A DNA stretch of 15,092 nt from Flavobacteriales bacterium. Its GTDB lineage: Bacteria; Bacteroidota; Bacteroidia; Flavobacteriales_D; Crocinitomicaceae. Shown one piece after another: positions 6,176 to 13,307 of the stretch. Within the stretch, counting starts at the first letter, position 1; each line of letters starts with the position of its first letter. Both the position numbers and the translations under genes were made by a program. The DNA lies in assembly GCA_947458985.1 (NCBI GenBank), contig CANHBA010000041.1, positions 1 through 15,092 of the forward strand, in the 5' to 3' direction. Below the pieces are notes generated by a model. That model had not been told where the DNA came from and did not search any database. It saw nothing but the letters and a program-made list of their open reading frames with translations.

Positions 6176-8097
6176 CGGGGTGGGAGGGTTTCAGTACGCA
6201 ACTCAATGATTTCAATGCGCCTTTCAAGGGATGCATCTTTGGAATAAACAGAATTGCGTTGGTCGTAGTAGTTGTCGCTCACGTCTTTATTGGCTTTGTA
6301 TTCTCCCATCGGAACCTCGATAAATTGCAAGCGAGAGGGCGTGGTGAGCATATAAGGTGCAAATTTACCACCATCTATCTCTTCAAAGTAGTTTTTGATG
6401 GCAGAAATACGTCGATTTGTCAAATGTACGTTATAATCTGACTTGGCAAGCGGGCTAGCAAACCCTTGAACCATAATACTCACTTGTTTACCCGATTGCA
6501 ATTCTTGCCATACTTGTGCGCGAAATAAGGCGAGGTCCTGCATTCCTTTATCGACCTCTGCTTCAAAGAACTCGAGCAAAGATTGTGTTTGTTGCAGGGT
6601 AGCTGTGGCATCGCGCCCTTCTGTAACTTTCTGCAGGTAGACTGGATATTGCCCTTTGTATTTGAGATAGGTCTCTTCGTAGGAGAGTTCTGTAAAGTCG
6701 GCAGTGCTTTTGGGGTTCGGGTGGTCGTTTTCGAAATAAAGTTTGATTGGCAGTTTGACCACTTGAACGGTTTCAGAGACTATTTGGTCTTTTTTCTCTT
6801 TTGGTCTCAGCAATTCTTGGTAAAAAACATCGCTGCAACAAGTGGGGTGTGAGGCATAAAGGCTACCTAAGCGATTGGAACTCAAATAGGCGGTGTCTGC
6901 ATGGCAAAAAAAGTAGAGATCGTTGGCCGGGCTATTGAAGGGTAGGCCAAGGTTAATGGGTGGCCCAAAGCTTCCGTCTGCTTGCAAATTGCTGTAAAAA
7001 ATATCAAAGCCACCAAAACCCGCATGCCAAGAACTAGAAAAATAGAGGCGTTTAAAAAGTGGGTCAAACCAGGGCGACACCTCGTTTTCGATAGAGTTGA
7101 GAACGCCCAAGTTGTTATTTCCTATAATTTGACCCTCTTGATTTACGGAAGCCAACCATAAATCTGTCCCCCCGAGTCCATTGGCTTTTTGCGCGCTATA
7201 AACGAGCATTAATTGCGCATTGAGTTCAAATAAATAAGGCATGCTATTGTAGCTATCTTGAAGGCCATCTAATTGAAAAGTGCTGTCTAAAAACCAACTT
7301 CCGTTTTGAGGTAATACTCTTACAATATGACAGCGAAACTGATTAGGGGTGCGTGTACATTCGCTACAAAGTGCAAAACTGCTGTCTGGCGCTATGCAAA
7401 AGTTGCCATATTCAAATTGGGTTTTTTGACCGTTTAATACAATTTTCTGCGCATCTTTAGGACTCGGAAATTGGTAAATATCGAGTTTGTACTGCTTGCT
7501 CAAAATTTGTTCTTGATCTTCGGCAGTGGAGTCGGCTTTGAGTGAGCTATACACTAAGGTGTCGTTCCAGAAAAGGTGGGCAAATTCAGCATTAACTGTA
7601 TTTACCGGATGGTTTTTTAAATCAGCTAATTCTTCAGCACTGACATATTTGAGTTGTTTGAGTACCCAGTTGCAGGCAATTATTTCTTGGTTAGATTTGA
7701 GGTAGCCGTTACTCTTTTTGTCTTCAGAAAAGAATTTTTTGACTTCCTTGAATTGTGCTAAGGCCTCTTTGTATAGGCCTTGTTGCTTGAGCATAAGCGC
7801 GTATTGCAGTTGCGCTTCGGGAAATTGCTGACCATCGGGATCTTGCTCGTAAACTTTAAGGTAGTAGCGCGCTGCTGTTTTATAATCTTTGAATTGTTGG
7901 TTCGCTTGGGCGATTTTCCAATGAAGCGCAATTGAATTGGGCTCTAGTACAAGAGCTTGATCGTAGTATTTCAGTGCTTCGATATAATCCAAAGCAATTA
8001 CCTGAGCATCTGCGTGCGCAACCAGCCGTTGGAGTTGTTTCTGACCCCAGCATTCTGCAGAAAGCAGCAACAAACAGATCAAATAAAGTCTGGGCAT
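6172..8097 (-). CDS. PorE-like OmpA family protein (TPR, PD40-type propeller, OmpA-like domain)
   Basis: This 641-residue exported protein has a signal peptide (MPRLYLICLLLLSAECWG|Q). TPR-type helices follow at about 25-130 (ALKYYDQALVLEPN, AARYYLKVYEQDP, EALAQFKEVKKFF). The region 170-425 looks like a beta-propeller with PD40-type blades (ENEVSPWFDPLFKRLYFSSS at 337-356, GGFDIFYSNL, LYFFCHADTAYLSSNR). An OmpA-like domain lies at about 445-635, with SDYNVHLTNRRISAIKNYF at 553-571. This order matches PorE, the T9SS component thought to tie the machinery to peptidoglycan, though many paralogues exist and the SAEC stretch is a poor lipobox. It overlaps the PorP/SprF gene by 19 bases at its start and the acyltransferase gene by 4 at its end. 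Confidence 0.83.
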   Translation of the reverse strand: MPRLYLICLLLLSAECWGQKQLQRLVAHADAQVIALDYIEALKYYDQALVLEPNSIALHWKIAQANQQFKDYKTAARYYLKVYEQDPDGQQFPEAQLQYALMLKQQGLYKEALAQFKEVKKFFSEDKKSNGYLKSNQEIIACNWVLKQLKYVSAEELADLKNHPVNTVNAEFAHLFWNDTLVYSSLKADSTAEDQEQILSKQYKLDIYQFPSPKDAQKIVLNGQKTQFEYGNFCIAPDSSFALCSECTRTPNQFRCHIVRVLPQNGSWFLDSTFQLDGLQDSYNSMPYLFELNAQLMLVYSAQKANGLGGTDLWLASVNQEGQIIGNNNLGVLNSIENEVSPWFDPLFKRLYFSSSWHAGFGGFDIFYSNLQADGSFGPPINLGLPFNSPANDLYFFCHADTAYLSSNRLGSLYASHPTCCSDVFYQELLRPKEKKDQIVSETVQVVKLPIKLYFENDHPNPKSTADFTELSYEETYLKYKGQYPVYLQKVTEGRDATATLQQTQSLLEFFEAEVDKGMQDLALFRAQVWQELQSGKQVSIMVQGFASPLAKSDYNVHLTNRRISAIKNYFEEIDGGKFAPYMLTTPSRLQFIEVPMGEYKANKDVSDNYYDQRNSVYSKDASLERRIEIIELRTETLPPR

Positions 8098-9056
8098 ATG
8101 CGGTATTGCAATTGTGGCGGATGAAATTTGGTGATCACATAACGGAGGCTCAACTCAAATGCGCCACGGCCGCGGCTTGCGGGCACGAGTGAAGAATAAT
8201 TGAAATCGTAAGAAATTCCAGTTGATATAGGCCCTCTTGCCATACCAAATTGCAAGCAAAAGGCATCTTTAGTGCGCCACCACAAGCCTGCATTGATGGA
8301 AATTTGGTCTTTGATAGACAAAACGTATTCTCCTATTCCGCCTAAGGTAAGTGCGCGATAGGGCCCTTGAAAATTGAGCTGAAAACTGGGTTCAAAAAAT
8401 AACTTCGTTGTATATTGATAACGCAATTGAGCAAATATATTCAGGCGAAGATCGCGCTGGGTATTTTCTAGAAAAAAACTTTGGTTGGGGCGAGTGAGGT
8501 TAAAGAGGCCAATGCCACTCTGAAAAAAGTACTGTTTGTTAATGTTGTATTGATGGATGATACCCAGCCCTAACATGGGTTTGATCATGGATGCGGTCTG
8601 AAAATATTCGTTGGTAGGTGCGTTGGGGTCAAAAATATAGCCGTTGTATTGGCTGTCAAAGTAGAACGCATTGCTATTGAGTTGACGTTGGTTGAAGCCA
8701 ACTTGAAGCGCTGGTCTGAGCACGTGCTTTTGAGTCAGGGTAATTGGATAGCAGGCGCTCAATTGGACCTCATTGGTCTGAAACTTTCCATCGCCAACTT
8801 GGTCGTGAAAATAATTGAGACCAAAACCCCATTGTTTCCATTTGGTATCGGCAGCAAGTGCGGTGGTCTGAAATGGGATCGTGACACTACGCCACTGCGT
8901 GCGGTAATTGGCGGTCAGGCGGAGGTCTTCTTTGAAATTGCCAGCTCCTGCAGGGTTCTGAAAGATAGGGTTATTGTTGAATTGTGTCCAATGGATGTCT
9001 TGGGCGAGCACAGGTGCTGCCATTAGCAATAATAGAATCCTCCAAAGGTGCTTCAC
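8079..9056 (-). CDS. PorP/SprF family type IX secretion outer membrane protein
   Basis: This 325-residue protein starts with a GTG at 9054-9056 and has a short signal peptide (LLLLMAAPVLAQ). The mature N-terminus QDIHWTQFNNNPIFQNPAGAG...YRTQWRS is the signature of the PorP/SprF family ('Q.SQF..NPL..NPA.AG ... NYR.QW'). The rest is beta-barrel-like, with repeated aromatic-ending strands. Family members include SprF, needed for secretion of the SprB adhesin, and PorP of the core T9SS. Genomes of this phylum often carry many copies, each next to its own cargo and an OmpA-type partner. Here the OmpA-type partner follows immediately (19-base overlap), but no large adhesin gene is adjacent. Only ATG codons inside the signal peptide offer alternatives, so the GTG start is preferred. 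Confidence 0.87.
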   Translation of the reverse strand: MKHLWRILLLLMAAPVLAQDIHWTQFNNNPIFQNPAGAGNFKEDLRLTANYRTQWRSVTIPFQTTALAADTKWKQWGFGLNYFHDQVGDGKFQTNEVQLSACYPITLTQKHVLRPALQVGFNQRQLNSNAFYFDSQYNGYIFDPNAPTNEYFQTASMIKPMLGLGIIHQYNINKQYFFQSGIGLFNLTRPNQSFFLENTQRDLRLNIFAQLRYQYTTKLFFEPSFQLNFQGPYRALTLGGIGEYVLSIKDQISINAGLWWRTKDAFCLQFGMARGPISTGISYDFNYSSLVPASRGRGAFELSLRYVITKFHPPQLQYRICPDFI

Positions 9057-9069
9057 GTAACGAAGTTAC
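9057..9069 (-). repeat. short perfect inverted repeat in front of the PorP/SprF gene
   Basis: GTAAC-GAA-GTTAC is a perfect 5-base inverted repeat with a 3-base centre that abuts the GTG start of the barrel gene. On the minus strand part of it reads TAACTTCG (9061-9068), one base from the TAnnTTTG promoter element. It could be a weak promoter, a protein site or a small initiation-blocking hairpin, or it may be chance. The remaining bases to 9114 show nothing else I recognise. Confidence 0.25.
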
Positions 9070-9114
9070 AAAAAAGCGCGCGGATTAAAAGTGCGGAATG
9101 GGGTGGATTGAATT

Positions 9115-9795
9115 TTAAGGATTGGTACTGGAAACCGGAAGAATTTTGCCGTTGAAAAATGCACCGGAATGTAGGGCAAAATTGGCAATGAAATCTGCCA
9201 TTTCTGTGGGTGTTGTTGGGGCGGAATAGCCAGGGAAGGCGGCCGCTAGCATTTCGGTTTGAACAGCTCCTAAACAGAGGCAGTTCATATGGATGCCGGT
9301 ATGTTTATATTCTTCGGCAAATAGTTCGGTAAATGCGCAAAGTGCAGCCTTAGAAGTAGAGTAGGCAGCAAGACCCGCAAATTTGAGACTCCCTTGAAAA
9401 CCACCCATAGAACTGATGTTTATAATATGGGCATTTGGAGCCAATAAAGGCAAAAGCGCTTGCGTTGCTTCCATGATGCCAATAACATTTACTTGGTAGC
9501 TCTCGCTGAAATCTTGATGTGTTAAGGTTTCAAAAGGCTTGTTGATGAGAAGTCCGGCGTTGTTAATAAGGATGTCAATTGGTCCTTGAAGACAAAGTGT
9601 ACTGATTTGTGCTTGCACATTTTCTGCGATATCGAGCGCATAACAACGGACGTTTTTTTGTTGAAATTGTGCTTGCATTTTAGCCAGATTGCGCGACAGC
9701 GCAATTACTTCCGTTTGGGGTAAGGCTGCAAAATGTTGCACAAGTGCAGCGCCAATACCTTGGCTGGCGCCCAAAACAATGATTCTTTTATTCAT
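9115..9795 (-). CDS. short-chain dehydrogenase/reductase (SDR family)
   Basis: This 226-residue classical-type SDR has the cofactor-binding GASQGIG motif at residues 9-15. R35 follows the second strand, D55 lies in the YALDI segment and NNAG is at 78-81. The catalytic serine is in ISSMGG (S128/S129) and YSTSK supplies Y145 and K149. The protein therefore has a complete catalytic set and should be an active NAD(P)-dependent oxidoreductase; the basic residue after strand two leans toward NADP(H), as inference. The substrate is unknown. Its start overlaps the end of the second PaaE-like reductase by 8 bases, so it is co-expressed with the phenylacetate reductase genes. A hydroxyacyl-type oxidation step is possible but not shown by the sequence. 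Confidence 0.88.
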   Translation of the reverse strand: MNKRIIVLGASQGIGAALVQHFAALPQTEVIALSRNLAKMQAQFQQKNVRCYALDIAENVQAQISTLCLQGPIDILINNAGLLINKPFETLTHQDFSESYQVNVIGIMEATQALLPLLAPNAHIINISSMGGFQGSLKFAGLAAYSTSKAALCAFTELFAEEYKHTGIHMNCLCLGAVQTEMLAAAFPGYSAPTTPTEMADFIANFALHSGAFFNGKILPVSSTNP

Positions 9796-10852
9796 CGAAA
9801 CTCACAATTAATTCGGCACTTGTGGCATGCGCCTGACAAGTGAGGATATAACCTTCGGCAACTTCCGCATCGGTGAGTGAATGGTTCATGCGCATGGTTG
9901 CGCTACCTTTGAGTACTTTGGCCCTACAAGACGAACAAACACCGCCTCTGCAGGAGAAGGGCGCGTCTAGGCCCGCTTTTTCAGAGAGCTCAAGAATGCT
10001 TTTATCTTGGCCTTGCATGTCGAATTCGGCAATTTCGCCGTCGATCATGACTTTTACTTTACTCTTTCCCGAAAAAGCAGCTTCGGTACTAGCCGGAGCG
10101 CTTTGTTCACTCACAAAAAAGAGTTCTTTGTGGATTTTTTGAGGACTTACACCAAAGAAAGCAAGTGTTTTTTCGGCGGTTTCTACTAATTGTTGTGGCC
10201 CACAAAGGAAAAATGCATCGGCCTGCAATAAACTCAGTTTGTGTTTGATTTGATCTTTGAGTGCAGCTTCGTCAATTCTACCGTGTTGCGCTCCTTCTAC
10301 TACTTTTTGTGAATAATAAAGGTGTGTTTGGGCATTGCTGAGCGCTAGAATGTCAGAAAGAAAAAGCGCCTCTTCAGGGCTTTTGTTCCCATATAGCAGT
10401 TCGAATGAAGATTGAGCCCCAGCTGTTTTAAGCATGCTCATGATAGGCGTAATGCCTGAGCCAGCTGCAATGGCGACCACATTTTTGTAGCTTGGTTTCC
10501 AAAGGAAATTTCCTTCTGGTTCAAATACAATAAGTTCTGCTCCAGCACTAATGTTGTTGAGGTAATTAGAAACCTTACCGTTTTCAATGGCTTTGACACC
10601 GATGCTCAAGGCTTCAGCGCTGCCGCTACAAATAGAGTAGGACCTTCTCAGTTGTTCGCCGTTCACCTCCACTGCTAAAGTGAGGTACTGGCCTGGTGTA
10701 AATTTGAATTTATCCGAAAGCTCGGCCGGAACTTCAAATGTAAGTTGAACAGCTTGGGGTGTAAGTCTTTGAACATTTTGAATGATCAAGAGGTGTGCAC
10801 CTTTTGGCAAGGCAGCACTTTTATTAGATTTAAAGCGGTCAAAAAAGCCCAT
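9788..10852 (-). CDS. PaaE-like flavin/2Fe-2S oxidoreductase, second copy
   Basis: This 354-residue protein has the ferredoxin-NADP reductase layout. An FAD-binding barrel carries RRSYS at 69-73. The NAD(P)-binding domain has AAGSGITP at 129-136 and CGPQQL at 217-222. A plant-type 2Fe-2S ferredoxin domain follows, with C301, C306, C309 and C339 (CX4CX2CX29C). It has all residues needed for electron transfer from NAD(P)H through FAD to the cluster. It is clearly paralogous to the gene just upstream but further from E. coli PaaE, with an extra N-terminal stretch (MGFFDRFKSNKSAALPKG). Only two bases separate the genes. It may be a redundant PaaE, or feed electrons to another oxygenase or desaturase. 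Confidence 0.85.
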   Translation of the reverse strand: MGFFDRFKSNKSAALPKGAHLLIIQNVQRLTPQAVQLTFEVPAELSDKFKFTPGQYLTLAVEVNGEQLRRSYSICSGSAEALSIGVKAIENGKVSNYLNNISAGAELIVFEPEGNFLWKPSYKNVVAIAAGSGITPIMSMLKTAGAQSSFELLYGNKSPEEALFLSDILALSNAQTHLYYSQKVVEGAQHGRIDEAALKDQIKHKLSLLQADAFFLCGPQQLVETAEKTLAFFGVSPQKIHKELFFVSEQSAPASTEAAFSGKSKVKVMIDGEIAEFDMQGQDKSILELSEKAGLDAPFSCRGGVCSSCRAKVLKGSATMRMNHSLTDAEVAEGYILTCQAHATSAELIVSFDE

Positions 10853-10854
10853 AA

Positions 10855-11925
10855 TTAGTCGTCAAATGAAATGAGTATGTCGTTACTTTTTGGATGTGCC
10901 TGGCAGGTGAGCACGTAGCCTTGTTCTACTTCTTCTGGGGTCAGGGCATAATTGACATCCATGCTGACCTCACCGCGTAAAACTTTGGCTTTGCAGGTAC
11001 AGCACACCCCACCTTTGCAAGCAAAAGGCGCATCGGCGCCGGCTTTGTAGGCGGCATCGAGTATGGTTGGCCCGTCGGAGGAAAGATAGAAGTTCGTGAC
11101 CTCACCGTCCATGATGAGTTCAATTTTAGATTCAAAAGCTGCTTGGACTGGTTGGGAAGGATCTGCTTTCTTCTCAATTGGCGCCGCATGAAACAATTCA
11201 AAGTGAATTTGTTGCGCATTGAGCCCAAAGGCGCTTAGTTCATCTTTAACCGCTAAGATCATGTCTTGAGGCCCGCAGATATAGGCGGCGTCAATGGTTT
11301 GATTTTTCAAGAAAGCGCCGAGCAGGTCTTTAGTGCGCTGTGCGTCTATGCGTCCTTTTAAAAGTGGCACGCCCATGTTTTCTCTTGAAAACACATGAAC
11401 TAAATTCAAGCGATCGAGAAAACGATTTTTGATGGCCTCGAGTTCTTCTCTAAAAATAACTTCTGCCAAGCCTTTGTTGCCGTAGAAAAGAGTAACGGTG
11501 CTGAGCGGTTCTTCTAACAGAATGGTTTTGAGGATCGAAAAAACGGGTGTAACACCGCTTCCGGCAGCAAATAACACATAATGATGCTGGTTATTTGCAT
11601 TTGGTTCAAATTTGAAATTCCCCATTGGGGCCATTACTTCTAGTGTGTCGCCAATTTGAAGTTGCTGATTGGCAAAGGACGAGAATTTTCCGTTTGGAAT
11701 TTCTTTGATAGCCACGCGCCATTCGTTTTCATGCGGTGCACTACACAAAGAATATGATCTTCTGAGCTCTTCGCCGTCAATGATTGTTTTGAGCGTAAGG
11801 TATTGTCCGGAAGCGAAAGAAAAGGCGGCTTGAAGCGCTGTAGGAACTTCGAAAGCTACTGAAACACAACCTTCTGTTTCTCTTTGAAGGTTGCTGACTT
11901 TTAAGGAATGAAACTGAGTAGACAT
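10855..11925 (-). CDS. paaE: phenylacetyl-CoA 1,2-epoxidase reductase subunit PaaE
   Basis: This 356-residue protein is read from the ATG at 11923-11925; a TTG two codons upstream is less likely. The N-terminus FHSLKVSNLQRETEG and the segments LKGRIDA and ACKGGVCCTCKAKVLRGEV are close to E. coli PaaE as I recall it. The FAD motif RRSYS is at 55-59, the NAD(P) motif AAGSGVTP at 120-127 and CGPQDM at 217-222. The 2Fe-2S ligands C303, C308, C311 and C341 have plant-ferredoxin spacing. PaaE passes electrons from NAD(P)H to the PaaA di-iron centre for epoxidation of the phenylacetyl-CoA ring. The gene is divergent from paaABCD, across a shared promoter region, rather than downstream of paaD as in E. 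coli. Confidence 0.92.
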   Translation of the reverse strand: MSTQFHSLKVSNLQRETEGCVSVAFEVPTALQAAFSFASGQYLTLKTIIDGEELRRSYSLCSAPHENEWRVAIKEIPNGKFSSFANQQLQIGDTLEVMAPMGNFKFEPNANNQHHYVLFAAGSGVTPVFSILKTILLEEPLSTVTLFYGNKGLAEVIFREELEAIKNRFLDRLNLVHVFSRENMGVPLLKGRIDAQRTKDLLGAFLKNQTIDAAYICGPQDMILAVKDELSAFGLNAQQIHFELFHAAPIEKKADPSQPVQAAFESKIELIMDGEVTNFYLSSDGPTILDAAYKAGADAPFACKGGVCCTCKAKVLRGEVSMDVNYALTPEEVEQGYVLTCQAHPKSNDILISFDD

Positions 11926-11944
11926 AGTCAAATTTAATCAGGGT

Positions 11945-11974
11945 CAAAAGTAAGCAATATTGCGCAAGCCTCAA
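11945..11974 (-). promoter_or_regulatory. promoter for the paaE, paaE-like and SDR genes
   Basis: On the minus strand TACTTTTG (11952-11945) matches the Bacteroidota -7 consensus TAnnTTTG. A TTG (11974-11972) lies 19 bases upstream of it, as expected for the -33 element. Transcription would start near 11938-11942, leaving a leader of about 15 bases before the paaE ATG at 11925. Confidence 0.6.
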
Positions 11975-12012
11975 CTAACCACAATCAATGAACAAACTGA
12001 CCTCAATCATGT

Positions 12013-12041
12013 TTTGAAGGCGTAGTAATTTTCTATATTTG
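12013..12041 (+). promoter_or_regulatory. promoter for paaABCD
   Basis: TTTG (12013-12016), a 17-base spacer and TATATTTG (12034-12041) fit the Bacteroidota -33/-7 consensus TTTG...TAnnTTTG very well. Transcription would start near 12045-12049, about 15 bases before the paaA ATG at 12063. The two 9-8 base direct repeats CAATCAATG (11982-11990) and CAATCATG (12004-12011) lie 22 bases apart upstream and could be activator or repressor half-sites, although they may be chance. Confidence 0.7.
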
Positions 12042-12062
12042 TTTCATCGTAACAAAGACATT

Positions 12063-13001
12063 ATGACCCAAGCTGAACAAGAACGCCGTTTTCTAGAGAA
12101 AATTGAGAAAGAAATCAAGATTGAGCCCAATGACTGGATGCCAGATGAGTACCGTCAAACGCTCATTCGTCAGATTTCGCAACACGCACATTCAGAGATC
12201 GTTGGAATGCTTCCTGAAGGAAACTGGATTACCCGTGCGCCCAATTTGCGCCGCAAAGCCGTGCTCCTAGCGAAGGTTCAAGATGAGGCTGGCCATGGTC
12301 TTTATTTGTATTCTTCATGCGAAACGCTGGGTGCCGATCGCGAGCAATTGATAGACGACATGCACACCGGTAAGGCGAAATATTCATCTATTTTTAATTA
12401 TCCGGCAGTCACTTGGGCCGATATCGGTACAATTGGTTGGTTGGTAGACGGCGCTGCGATCATGAATCAGGTTGCGCTATGTCGCACCTCTTATGGCCCG
12501 TATGCGCGTGCCATGGTCAAGATTTGTAAAGAAGAATCTTTTCACCAACGCCAGGGTTATGAGGCACTCATTAAGCTTTGTAACGGAACACCTCAACAAA
12601 AAGCTATGGCACAAGACGCCATGAACCGTTTTTGGTGGCCTGCGCTCATGATGTTTGGTCCGAGCGACGCTGAATCTACGCATTCAGATCAATCGATCAA
12701 ATGGAAAATCAAGCGCTTTACCAACGACGAACTCCGTCAAAGCTTTGTCGATGCTACAGTTTCACAAGCAGAAATCCTTGGCTTAACCATCCCCGATCCT
12801 AACTTGAAATGGAACGAAGCACGTGGGCATTACGATTTCTCAGAAATCAACTGGGACGAATTCTGGCAAGTAGTCAAAGGAAACGGCCCATGCAATAAAG
12901 AAAGAATTGCAGCTCGTCTCAAAGCCAAGGAAGACGGCCTTTGGGTACGCGAAGCCGCCAATGCTTTTGCCAAGAAACGCGCTATGAAAAAATCTGCCTA
13001 A
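12063..13001 (+). CDS. paaA: phenylacetyl-CoA 1,2-epoxidase catalytic subunit PaaA
   Basis: This 312-residue protein is close to the usual length (about 309 in E. coli). It is the di-iron subunit that epoxidises the ring of phenylacetyl-CoA. Expected iron ligands are visible: E45 (HAHSEIVG), E75 and H78 in VQDEAGH, D129 (WLVDG), E158 and H161 in CKEESFH. They are offset by a constant three residues from the E. coli positions as I recall them. The start is ATG 12063; an in-frame TTG at 12039 would lie inside the promoter's -7 element and is rejected. It is the first gene of a four-gene operon, 16 bases before paaB, and no Shine-Dalgarno sequence is seen. Confidence 0.97.
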   Translation: MTQAEQERRFLEKIEKEIKIEPNDWMPDEYRQTLIRQISQHAHSEIVGMLPEGNWITRAPNLRRKAVLLAKVQDEAGHGLYLYSSCETLGADREQLIDDMHTGKAKYSSIFNYPAVTWADIGTIGWLVDGAAIMNQVALCRTSYGPYARAMVKICKEESFHQRQGYEALIKLCNGTPQQKAMAQDAMNRFWWPALMMFGPSDAESTHSDQSIKWKIKRFTNDELRQSFVDATVSQAEILGLTIPDPNLKWNEARGHYDFSEINWDEFWQVVKGNGPCNKERIAARLKAKEDGLWVREAANAFAKKRAMKKSA

Positions 13002-13017
13002 TTCAATTTTTAAGACT

Positions 13018-13305
13018 ATGTCAACATCAGAATGGCCTCTTTGGGAGGTTTTTATCCGCAGCAAACAAGGTTTGAACCACAAACACGTCGGAAGTCTGCG
13101 TGCTCCAGATGCCACGTTGGCCCTAGAAAATGCCCGCGATGTCTATACGCGCCGCTCTGAAGGCATCAGTATTTGGGTCGTAGAATCAGCACATATCCAC
13201 GCTACTGACATCGACGAAGCAGCGTCTTTCTTCGAACCTTCAGATACCAAAATTTACCGTCACCCAACTTTTTACGAAGTGCCTGATGGCGTCAAACACA
13301 TGTAA
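13018..13305 (+). CDS. paaB: phenylacetyl-CoA 1,2-epoxidase subunit PaaB
   Basis: This protein has 95 residues, the same length as E. coli PaaB. The conserved start EWPLWEVFIRSKQGLNHKHV leads into GSLRAPDATLALENARDVYTRR and the segment GISIWVVES. PaaB is a small non-catalytic subunit that bridges PaaA/PaaC heterodimers into the full epoxidase complex. It is followed after two bases by paaC, so the subunits are made together. No unusual residues or length changes are seen. Confidence 0.95.
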   Translation: MSTSEWPLWEVFIRSKQGLNHKHVGSLRAPDATLALENARDVYTRRSEGISIWVVESAHIHATDIDEAASFFEPSDTKIYRHPTFYEVPDGVKHM

Positions 13306-13307
13306 AC

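Noticed and set aside
6259..6852. Plus-strand open frames inside the PorE-like gene
   Set aside because: They are low-complexity shadow translations of a clear minus-strand gene with recognised domains.
8040..8097. Lipobox in the PorE-like signal peptide (SAEC)
   Set aside because: Glutamate directly before the cysteine does not fit a lipobox, and a standard cleavage after CWG is more likely.
8590..8960. Recurrent GGTCTGAA-like octamers in the PorP/SprF gene
   Set aside because: They encode recurring Phe-Gln-Thr type residues in barrel strands, are unevenly spaced and lie inside a clear coding gene, so I read them as coincidence rather than a repeat array.
12039..12062. An upstream TTG start that would lengthen PaaA by eight residues
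   Set aside because: The TTG lies within the TATATTTG promoter element, and the family N-terminus aligns with ATG 12063.
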